Of a stretch of 8,304 nt of DNA, positions 1 through 6,001 are shown piece after piece. Every line of letters begins with the position of its first letter. Positions within the stretch are counted from its first letter, which is position 1. The notes beneath the pieces were generated by a model. The model was not told the DNA's origin. It searched no databases and was given only the letters and a program-made list of their open reading frames with translations. The DNA comes from Clostridia bacterium (GTDB lineage: Bacteria > Bacillota > Clostridia > Oscillospirales > CAG-272), in the NCBI GenBank assembly GCA_900770145.1, contig CAAGJL010000197.1, positions 1-8,304 on the forward strand. The letters are read 5' to 3'. A program made the position numbers and the translations under genes.

Positions 1-233
1 CCGGGGGTATCCACAATGTTAATCTTGACGTCCTTGTAGTGTACGGCAGTGTTCTTTGCCAGAATGGTGATGCCACGCTCGCGCTCGATCGCGCCGGAGT
101 CCATCACGCAGGTCACGGTTTCCTGGTTTTCACGGTAAATGCCGCCTTGTTTTAACATCTGGTCAACCAGGGTCGTTTTGCCGTGGTCAACGTGGGCGAT
201 GATGGCGACATTGCGAAGGTCATTACGAATCAT
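1..233 (-). CDS. typA: Translational GTPase TypA/BipA, N-terminal fragment
   Basis: This is the first 77 codons of the ribosome-binding translational GTPase TypA (BipA), an EF-G-like factor involved in ribosome assembly and stress responses; the rest lies beyond the left edge. The reverse-strand translation begins MIRNDLRNVAIIAHVDHGKT. It shows the P-loop/G1 motif AHVDHGKTT, the switch I region with ERERGITILAKNTAV, and the G3 motif DTPG at the truncated end. The IAHVDHGKTTLVDQML and RERGITILAKNTA blocks are close to textbook TypA and separate it from EF-G and LepA. The start is the ATG at 233-231, preceded by GAGAGG with a 5-nt spacer. It is transcribed away from the carbohydrate operon, from its own promoter, and is a housekeeping gene with no evident link to that operon. 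Confidence 0.95.
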   Translation of the reverse strand, partial: MIRNDLRNVAIIAHVDHGKTTLVDQMLKQGGIYRENQETVTCVMDSGAIERERGITILAKNTAVHYKDVKINIVDTP

Positions 234-272
234 AAATTACCTCTCAGAAATACAGAAATATCACAAAAAAAT

Positions 273-301
273 ATTATAGCACAAAAAAAACGCCGTGCCA
301 A
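273..301 (-). promoter_or_regulatory. Sigma-A promoter of typA
   Basis: Read on the minus strand, TTGGCA (301-296) and a perfect TATAAT (278-273) are separated by 17 bp. Transcription would start near 266, giving a leader of about 33 nt before the typA ATG. The flanking DNA is very AT-rich. Recognised by consensus only. Confidence 0.75.
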
Positions 302-358
302 GGGGGTAAGACGACAATTTTTGTTTTTTTCTACAAATATTTTATAGTATATTTTCCT

Positions 359-374
359 AAAAACGACCGTTTTT
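359..374. promoter_or_regulatory. Inverted repeat upstream of the operon promoter
   Basis: AAAAACG and CGTTTTT form 7-bp arms around a 2-bp centre (AC). The repeat sits 14 bp upstream of the -35 box of the GRE operon and about 58 bp upstream of the typA -35 box. It could be a second regulator site, and its AACG half resembles that of the operator at 420-431. It could also be chance in AT-rich DNA. No regulator gene lies in the window. Confidence 0.25.
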
Positions 375-387
375 TTGCGGGAAAGAA

Positions 388-416
388 TTGACAGCGGCAG
401 CGGGGCGTGCTATAAT
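388..416 (+). promoter_or_regulatory. Consensus sigma-A promoter of the GRE-glycosidase operon
   Basis: A perfect -35 box TTGACA (388-393) and a perfect -10 box TATAAT (411-416) are separated by exactly 17 bp. The start of transcription is expected near 423, about 40 nt ahead of the first gene. Such a strong core promoter is usually kept in check by a repressor, and a palindrome lies over the predicted start. Confidence 0.9.
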
Positions 417-419
417 AAC

Positions 420-431
420 ATTAACGTTAAT
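420..431. promoter_or_regulatory. Perfect 12-bp palindrome, likely LacI-family operator
   Basis: ATTAACGTTAAT is a perfect palindrome with a central CG, the form typical of LacI/GalR-family operators in sugar-catabolic operons. It begins 3 bp after the -10 box and covers the predicted transcription start, so a bound repressor would block initiation. The cognate repressor is not encoded in the window. The assignment to the LacI family is inference from symmetry, central CpG and position. Confidence 0.65.
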
Positions 432-463
432 ATTCAGCACGTTCCGTGCGGAAAGAGGTTTCC

Positions 464-2434
464 ATGACCGAAACTTACGAATATGTCTTGCAGAAAAAAC
501 ACCGCGCCTTCCGCAAAGAGGTCACGGAAGATTTTGCCGCGGAGTTCTCGGCGGGGAAACTGCCGCTTGCCGAGCGCATTGTGAGAAGATTTGAACGGCT
601 TGCCGCCCTCGAGGTGCCGCACATTCTGCCGGGGGAGCAGATTGTATTTCTGCGCACCACCGGCAAAGCGGGCGACGTGATGACCAAAGAGGAGTGGGAG
701 GAGTACCGGGCAAACAACGGTGAGATTCACGAACTCGGATACACCTCCAACCTGTGCGGAAACTATGCGGCGCTCATCCGCGAGGGGCTGGACGCTGTGC
801 GGGAGCGCTCGGACGAATACGCCCGGCGCGAAATTGACGCCATTCTTTCCCTTACCGATCGATACCGGGAGGAGGCACGGCGCACGGGAAGAAACGATGT
901 GGCGGCGGTGCTTTCCGCGGTACCGCGAAAGCCCGCCACCACTTTCCGTGAGGCGTTGCAGTTTTTCCGGATTCTGCACTTTTCGTTGTGGTTGGAGGGT
1001 TGCTATCATAATACCGTCGGTCGGTTTGATCAATATATGTACCCTTATTTTGCAAACGATCTGGCGGCAGGAAGGGAGACCCCCGAAAGCGCCGAGGCTC
1101 TGCTGGAGGATTTTTTCCTCTCTTTCAACAAGGACAGCGACCTGTATCCCGGAGTGCAACAGGGAGACAACGGGCAGAGTATGGTGCTGGGCGGTTGCGA
1201 TGCGGAAGGGAAAGACTGCTTCAATACGCTTTCCGTTCTGTGCCTGCGGGTGAGCAAAAAACTGTTGATGATCGATCCGAAAATCAATCTGCGCGTTTCC
1301 TCCGCAACGCCGATCGAAGTATACCGCCTTTGCAGTGAATTGACGGCGGCGGGGCTGGGCTTTCCTCAGTACAGCAATGACGATGTGGTAATCCCCGCGC
1401 TGGAAGCATACGGCTACCGGCATGAGGACGCGTGCAACTACGTGGTGGCGGCGTGCTGGGAATTTATCATTCCCGGTGTGGGATATGAAATCGTCAACGT
1501 CGGCGCCTATAATCTGCCGAAGGCGGTGAGGGAGGCAACCTTTGCATATCTTCCCGGTTCACCGGATTTTGAAACGTTTCTTGCGGGGGTGGACAGCGCG
1601 GTGCGCGCCGGTGCGGTGGAAAAGACCGCGAAGAAACGCGCGGCGGCGTTTCTTCCTTCTCCGCTCTATGATCTGCTGATCCCGGAGCGCCGTTATCGTA
1701 ATTTCGGATTCCATGTCACCGGTATTGCCGGCGCCGCGGACGCGCTTGCCGCCATCCGGTGCCACGTGTTTGAAAAAAAGGACGTGGACGTGCCGCGCCT
1801 TTTGTCGGGGTTGGAGACGGATTTTGAAAATGACCCCCAACTGTTGCGACTTTTGCGCTATGAATCCCCGAAAATGGGATGCGATGACGACACGGCAGAC
1901 AGCCTTGCCACAAGACTTCTGGACGACTTTGCGGATGGGCTGGAAGGCAGGCGGAACGATTACGGCGGGTGCTATCGCGCCGGCACCGGCACGGCAATGA
2001 ACTATCTCCTGCATGCAAAAACATTGGGCGCCACGGCGGACGGGCGCCGCAAAGGCGAGCCGTTCGGCACAAACTTTTCCCCCAACCTGTTTACGAAAAC
2101 GCCGGGTCCTGTTTCGGTAATCCGTTCCTTTACCAAACAGCATCTGGGGCGGGTCTGCAACGGCGGACCCCTCACGCTGGAGTTTGCTTCCTCAATGTTT
2201 GACGACCCCGAAAGCACCGCCAAACTGGCGGAATTGGTGCGGTTTTTCATCCTGCGGGGCGGGCACCAGCTGCAATTGAACGCCGTCAACGCCGAGAAAC
2301 TGAAAGACGCGCAGAAACACCCGGAAAATTATGGTCAGTTGGTGGTGCGCATCTGGGGCTGGAGCGCCTATTTCGTAGAGTTGGATCGGGAGTATCAGGA
2401 TCACGTGATCGCGCGGCAGGAATATACGGTATAA
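464..2434 (+). CDS. Glycyl radical enzyme, PFL/diol-dehydratase superfamily, unassigned subfamily
   Basis: A 656-residue glycyl radical enzyme: an oxygen-sensitive cytoplasmic enzyme in which a C-terminal glycyl radical generates a transient cysteine thiyl radical. Visible landmarks are H182-N183 followed by GRFDQYMYPYF (from 186), the LGG/DG/N-LS region, DPKINLRV, and YSNDDVVIPAL leading to ACNYVVAACWE. There C331 is the probable thiyl cysteine and E333 the probable general base. The radical loop is RIWGWSAYF with G632, 24 residues from the C-terminus, as expected. Cys-x-Glu is the pattern of glycerol/propanediol dehydratase, choline TMA-lyase and related GREs. Pyruvate formate-lyase has adjacent Cys-Cys, so true PFL activity is unlikely. 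W332, N183 and W633 are unusual. The protein is about 100 residues shorter than typical GREs, mainly before the active-site Cys. Start chosen at ATG 464 with AGAGG 5 nt upstream; an in-frame GTG at 446 is less likely. First gene of the operon; substrate unknown. Confidence 0.9.
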   Translation: MTETYEYVLQKKHRAFRKEVTEDFAAEFSAGKLPLAERIVRRFERLAALEVPHILPGEQIVFLRTTGKAGDVMTKEEWEEYRANNGEIHELGYTSNLCGNYAALIREGLDAVRERSDEYARREIDAILSLTDRYREEARRTGRNDVAAVLSAVPRKPATTFREALQFFRILHFSLWLEGCYHNTVGRFDQYMYPYFANDLAAGRETPESAEALLEDFFLSFNKDSDLYPGVQQGDNGQSMVLGGCDAEGKDCFNTLSVLCLRVSKKLLMIDPKINLRVSSATPIEVYRLCSELTAAGLGFPQYSNDDVVIPALEAYGYRHEDACNYVVAACWEFIIPGVGYEIVNVGAYNLPKAVREATFAYLPGSPDFETFLAGVDSAVRAGAVEKTAKKRAAAFLPSPLYDLLIPERRYRNFGFHVTGIAGAADALAAIRCHVFEKKDVDVPRLLSGLETDFENDPQLLRLLRYESPKMGCDDDTADSLATRLLDDFADGLEGRRNDYGGCYRAGTGTAMNYLLHAKTLGATADGRRKGEPFGTNFSPNLFTKTPGPVSVIRSFTKQHLGRVCNGGPLTLEFASSMFDDPESTAKLAELVRFFILRGGHQLQLNAVNAEKLKDAQKHPENYGQLVVRIWGWSAYFVELDREYQDHVIARQEYTV

Positions 2435-3261
2435 TGGCAAAAGGATATATTTTCGACATCAAAGAGTTCTCGGTCAATGACGGCCCCGGTGTGCGCACCA
2501 CGGTATTTTTGCGCGGCTGCCCCTTACGGTGCGTGTGGTGCCACAATCCGGAAGGGTTGGACGCCGGGCGCGGGGTGCTGGTGCGGGAGAAAGGATGCCT
2601 GCATTGCGGGCGGTGTAAAATCCCCTGCGATCATCCGGAGTGCCGCGGGCTTTCCAGGTGTCTGCACGCCTGCCCCAAGGGGCTGGTGGAGGAGATCGGC
2701 AAAGAGTGGGAGGCGGCGGCGCTTGCCGCAAAACTCTCACGGGACAAAGAGTTTTTCCGCACTTCCGGCGGCGGCGTGACGCTCTCGGGCGGGGAACCGC
2801 TTTTTCAGCCCGATTTCACCAAGGAACTTTTGCAGGCGCTGGAAGTACACAAAGCCATTGAAACCAGCGGCTTTGCCGCGCCGGAGGTCTTTCGGAATAT
2901 CGTCCGGCTTTGCGATTTTGTGATGATGGACGTGAAATTGGCAGACCCCGCGGCGCACCGGCGTTATACCGGGGTGGATCATGCGCCGATTCTCAAAAAT
3001 CTCCGCTGTTTGCAATCCTGCGGCGTGCCGTATCTGTTGCGCGTGCCCCTGATTCCGGGGATTACAGACACGCCGGAAAATCTGAAAGGCATCGCGGCGC
3101 TTGCCGGTGACTCGCCGGTGGAACTGTTGCCCTACAACAAAATGGCGGGCGCAAAATACCCGTGGGTGGGCAAAACGTTTACCGGGGAGATAAAGGGGCG
3201 GGAAAACGCCCCGCCTGACCTGTCTGTTTTCCGAAACGCCCGCATACGTGCCGCGAAATAG
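2434..3261 (+). CDS. Glycyl-radical enzyme activating enzyme (radical SAM)
   Basis: A 275-residue radical SAM activase that would install the glycyl radical on the upstream enzyme, using S-adenosylmethionine and a [4Fe-4S] cluster. The radical SAM motif is C29-x3-C33-x2-C36 within RGCPLRCVWCHNPE. Other family marks are the N-terminal FSVNDGPGVRTTVF, GGGVTLSGGEP (SGGEP at 118-122), MDVKLAD, RVPLIPGITD and the C-terminal LLPYNKMAGAKY. Between the motif and the barrel is the ferredoxin-like insert found in dehydratase-type activases and absent from PflA. Motif I is C55-x2-C58-x2-C61-x3-C65. Motif II is C70-x2-L73-x2-C76-x3-C80-P, with Leu in place of the second Cys. The start ATG overlaps the GRE stop (TAATG). 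The nearest purine-rich stretch is 12 nt away, so translation is probably coupled to the GRE. The insert supports a partner of dehydratase/lyase type. Confidence 0.93.
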   Translation: MAKGYIFDIKEFSVNDGPGVRTTVFLRGCPLRCVWCHNPEGLDAGRGVLVREKGCLHCGRCKIPCDHPECRGLSRCLHACPKGLVEEIGKEWEAAALAAKLSRDKEFFRTSGGGVTLSGGEPLFQPDFTKELLQALEVHKAIETSGFAAPEVFRNIVRLCDFVMMDVKLADPAAHRRYTGVDHAPILKNLRCLQSCGVPYLLRVPLIPGITDTPENLKGIAALAGDSPVELLPYNKMAGAKYPWVGKTFTGEIKGRENAPPDLSVFRNARIRAAK

Positions 3262-3269
3262 GAGGCTTT

Positions 3270-3947
3270 ATGCATTCTGTTATATTTGATTTCAACGGAA
3301 CGCTTTTCCAAGATTCCGAAAAACATATGGCGGCATGGCACGTGTTTGCCGACCGTTACGGCAAGCGCGTGACGAGGGAAGAACTGGAAAAATTTTTTCT
3401 CGGCAGGGCAAATGCGTTTATCCTCCGGCGGATGTTCGGCGAGGGGGTGAGCGAAGCGGAAATTGCACGCATGGCGCAGGAAAAAGAGGGAATTTACCGG
3501 GAGTTGTGTGTTGCCGACCCCGCAAGTTGTCATCTGGTGGCGGGGGCGGAGGAATTTTTGGATTATCTGCGTGCCGCGGGCGTGCATTTTACCATTGCCA
3601 CCGGGTCGGAGCGCAGCAACGTGGATTTTTACTTCCGCATTTTCGGGCTTTCCCGCTGGTTTGACCGGGAGAGGATCGTGCTGGACGACGGCACTTTTCC
3701 CGGCAAGCCGGAGCCGGACGGATTTCTGCTTGCGGCAAAGCGCCTGCACGCGGCGCCCGGGGCGTGCGTCGTGTTTGAGGATTCCTGTTCCGGCGTGCAG
3801 GCGGCAAGGGCGGCAGGGGTCGCCGGAATTGCCCTCATCGGCGAAAAAGCCCCGGAACGGGACGAGAAAAGTCACGTTCCCGTACTCAGTGTGACAAACG
3901 ATTTTACCGAAATGATTCGGATATGGGAAGAGAGGCTGTCGGAATGA
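3270..3947 (+). CDS. HAD-superfamily hydrolase, beta-phosphoglucomutase-like (subfamily IA), atypical motif I
   Basis: A 225-residue cytoplasmic HAD protein with all four motif regions and a helical C1 cap (roughly residues 15-85). Motif I is FD7FNGTLF, motif II IAT111GSE, motif III GK146PEPDGF, and motif IV VVFE170D171SCSGVQAA. This layout is that of beta-phosphoglucomutase and small sugar- or polyol-phosphate phosphatases. The oddity is N9, where phosphatases and mutases have the acid/base Asp (DxDGT). HAD proteins lacking that Asp include dehalogenases, phosphonatases and P-type ATPases, so ordinary phosphatase or mutase activity should not be assumed. The ATG at 3270 follows an ideal AGGAGG at 3260-3265, overlapping the upstream stop codon, with a 4-nt spacer. 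The position between a GRE activase and glycosidases suggests a sugar-phosphate-like substrate; this is inference. Confidence 0.85.
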   Translation: MHSVIFDFNGTLFQDSEKHMAAWHVFADRYGKRVTREELEKFFLGRANAFILRRMFGEGVSEAEIARMAQEKEGIYRELCVADPASCHLVAGAEEFLDYLRAAGVHFTIATGSERSNVDFYFRIFGLSRWFDRERIVLDDGTFPGKPEPDGFLLAAKRLHAAPGACVVFEDSCSGVQAARAAGVAGIALIGEKAPERDEKSHVPVLSVTNDFTEMIRIWEERLSE

Positions 3948-5983
3948 ATAAAAATGTTGCTGTTTTTCTGCAAACCGCCACGGGGCGGGAAATTCCGCTT
4001 TCCCGCAATCGGGAGGGGGCGTATGAGGCGCCGGAAGGCAGATGTGAGATCCGTGCCGAGCACGTGGGGGTGGCGCAGATTCTGCGCGTGCGCGCGGCAC
4101 TGACCGCGGCGGGGGAGACTCTCTCCGAGGACGCGGCGCTGACCGTGCGCTTACCGAACCGGAAGGTACAGTTTGTAGCGGACAAAATGCACGGGGAATT
4201 CTGGTGCCGCCCGGAGTTCGGCGGGGAACTTTCCAAAGTACCGCCCCGCACGCAGGCACTGCTTTGGAAAGAAGGCAAAGTCTGGCGGCTGTTGTGGCCG
4301 CTGTGCGGCAAAAAATTCAACTGCGTGCTTTCCGGCGGCGAAAAAGGGCTGGACATTCAACTGTTTAGTTTCGCCCCGGGGCTGACCGAAATTCCGGAGA
4401 CCGCATGCGTGCTGCTTGCCGCGGGCAAAGACCCGCACGCACTATTGCGCGGGGCGGCAGAGGCGGCGGAGCGCGTGCTTTGCGGCAGGGTGAAAACCAT
4501 TGACCGCAAAACCTTCCCCGAAATTTTTGAGTATCTCGGCTGGTGCTCGTGGGATGCATTTCAGATCCGCGTCAGCGAAACGGGGCTTGCCGAAAAAGCC
4601 GATGAGTTTCTCGCCAAAAAGATTCCGGTGCGCTGGTGTATTATCGACGATATGTGGGGGCACGTCAAGGGGTTGAATGAAGTGCCCGCCACCCTCCCGT
4701 TTGCCGAAATGGTCAAGGCGATGCACGGCAGCACCCTGTATGAAGCGGAGGCAGACCCCACGCGCTTTCCGAACGGACTGTCTGGCGCGATTGACACACT
4801 GCACCGAAAGGGGTTCAAAGTCGGCGTGTGGTATCCCACCACCGGATATTGGAAAGGCGTGGATCCGAACGGGCCGCTTGCCGCGCGCATGGCGGATGAC
4901 CTTGTGATGACCCCTGCGGGGAAACTGGTGGTCAAACCCACGAGAGAGGCGGCAGAACGGTTTCACACCGCGATGCAGGAGATGATTCAAAATGCCGGCG
5001 GCGATTTTGTAAAAGTGGATAACCAAAGCCATTATCGCAACACGTATCGGCACTTATTGCCCGTGGGCGAGGCTGCTGCGGCAATTCAGGGTGCGATTGA
5101 AACCGTGACAAAAGAGCATTTCGGCGACGGGCTGATCAACTGTATGGGTATGGCAAGCGAGTGTATGTGGAACCGCCCGGAAAGCGCCGTTTCCCGCTGC
5201 TCGGACGATTTTATGCCCGAAAACAGCGCGTGGTTTGCCAAACACATCCTGCAATGCTCCTATAATTCGCTCTTCCAGGGGCAGTTTTATTTCAGCGATT
5301 GGGATATGTGGTGGACCGACGACGCGCAGGCGCTCAAAAACAGCGTTTGCCGCGCCATCTCCGGCGGACCCGTGTACGTCAGCGACAAACTGGGGCGCTC
5401 CCGCGGGGAGATTCTCTCGCCACTGTGCTTCTCGGACGGCAAACTGCTTCGCGCCACAGGGCAGGCAACCCCGACCAACGACTGCCTGCTTACCGACCCG
5501 CGGACAGCCGATACGCCGTTCAAAATTTTCAACCGGGTGGGCGGTTGCGGCGTGCTTGCCGCGTTCAACCTGCACGAGGAAAACAAGCCTCAGACCGGGG
5601 AGATTTCCGCCGCCGACGCGGGGATGCGCGCCGGGCGGTATCTGGTGTGCGAACAGTTGACGGGCGAGAATTTCGTGCTGGAGCGGGGCGAGCGGTTTAC
5701 CCTGACCCTGCCGGATCACGACGCTTTCCGGCTGTATCTGTTCTTCCCGCTCAGCGGACGGGTGTCCCCCTTGGGGCGGACGGATAAATTCCTGTCTCCC
5801 GCAGCGATTGTGCGCCGTTCTCAGACCGGCATCCGCCTTTATGAGGGCGGCAGGTTAGGGCTTTTCGGCGTCAGTCGGATTGCCACCAATCTGCGCCCGG
5901 AGGTCGAGGGCACGCAAAAAGGCGTGATCCGGATATTTGACCTTACCCCTGACGAGACCGAAATCCGATATCTTGCAGAATAA
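3944..5983 (+). CDS. GH36 alpha-galactosidase of the Sip1/raffinose-synthase type
   Basis: A 679-residue protein of the raffinose synthase/seed imbibition protein (Sip1) branch of GH36, retaining enzymes that hydrolyse or transfer alpha-galactosyl groups. An N-terminal beta domain (about 1-185) precedes a TIM barrel that opens with LGWCSWDAF (GWCSWD at 199-204) and continues with IIDDMWG (233-239). FVKVD359NQ supplies the predicted nucleophile D359. RCSDDF (D421/D422) supplies the acid/base, and SDWDMWW lies at 451-457. A C-terminal beta domain follows from about 540. There is no signal peptide, so it would act on imported oligosaccharides. Start chosen at ATG 3944: it overlaps the HAD stop (ATGA) and has AGAGG 8 nt upstream; an in-frame ATG at 3923 lies deeper in the upstream gene. 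Bacterial members are likely hydrolases rather than raffinose synthases. Beta-L-arabinopyranoside, the stereochemical analogue of alpha-galactoside, is an alternative substrate given the GH51 neighbour. Confidence 0.87.
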   Translation: MNKNVAVFLQTATGREIPLSRNREGAYEAPEGRCEIRAEHVGVAQILRVRAALTAAGETLSEDAALTVRLPNRKVQFVADKMHGEFWCRPEFGGELSKVPPRTQALLWKEGKVWRLLWPLCGKKFNCVLSGGEKGLDIQLFSFAPGLTEIPETACVLLAAGKDPHALLRGAAEAAERVLCGRVKTIDRKTFPEIFEYLGWCSWDAFQIRVSETGLAEKADEFLAKKIPVRWCIIDDMWGHVKGLNEVPATLPFAEMVKAMHGSTLYEAEADPTRFPNGLSGAIDTLHRKGFKVGVWYPTTGYWKGVDPNGPLAARMADDLVMTPAGKLVVKPTREAAERFHTAMQEMIQNAGGDFVKVDNQSHYRNTYRHLLPVGEAAAAIQGAIETVTKEHFGDGLINCMGMASECMWNRPESAVSRCSDDFMPENSAWFAKHILQCSYNSLFQGQFYFSDWDMWWTDDAQALKNSVCRAISGGPVYVSDKLGRSRGEILSPLCFSDGKLLRATGQATPTNDCLLTDPRTADTPFKIFNRVGGCGVLAAFNLHEENKPQTGEISAADAGMRAGRYLVCEQLTGENFVLERGERFTLTLPDHDAFRLYLFFPLSGRVSPLGRTDKFLSPAAIVRRSQTGIRLYEGGRLGLFGVSRIATNLRPEVEGTQKGVIRIFDLTPDETEIRYLAE

Positions 5984-6001
5984 GAAAAAAGGAAAAGAAA
6001 G

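Noticed and set aside
446..463. In-frame GTG start for the GRE six codons upstream
   Set aside because: The GAAAGAGG ribosome binding site lies inside this extension and is ideally spaced for ATG 464; no such site precedes GTG 446.
434..1423. 329-codon open frame on the minus strand inside the GRE gene
   Set aside because: It is a shadow of the GC-rich GRE coding frame. The plus-strand product has all GRE motifs, and the minus-strand translation has no recognisable domain and a composition typical of antisense frames. Similar long minus-strand frames at 3132-4259 and 6353-7639 are rejected for the same reason.
464..2434. Annotation as pyruvate formate-lyase
   Set aside because: PFL has adjacent Cys-Cys in the active site. 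Here the pattern is C331-W-E333, as in dehydratase/lyase GREs, and the activase has the ferredoxin insert absent from PflA.
3923..3943. Upstream ATG giving the GH36 seven extra residues
   Set aside because: It would extend the overlap with the HAD gene to 25 nt. ATG 3944 gives the common ATGA overlap and has AGAGG 8 nt upstream.
3944..5983. Annotation as a genuine raffinose synthase
   Set aside because: The family name comes from plant enzymes. Bacterial members next to other glycosidases are more likely hydrolases, and no raffinose-biosynthesis gene is nearby.
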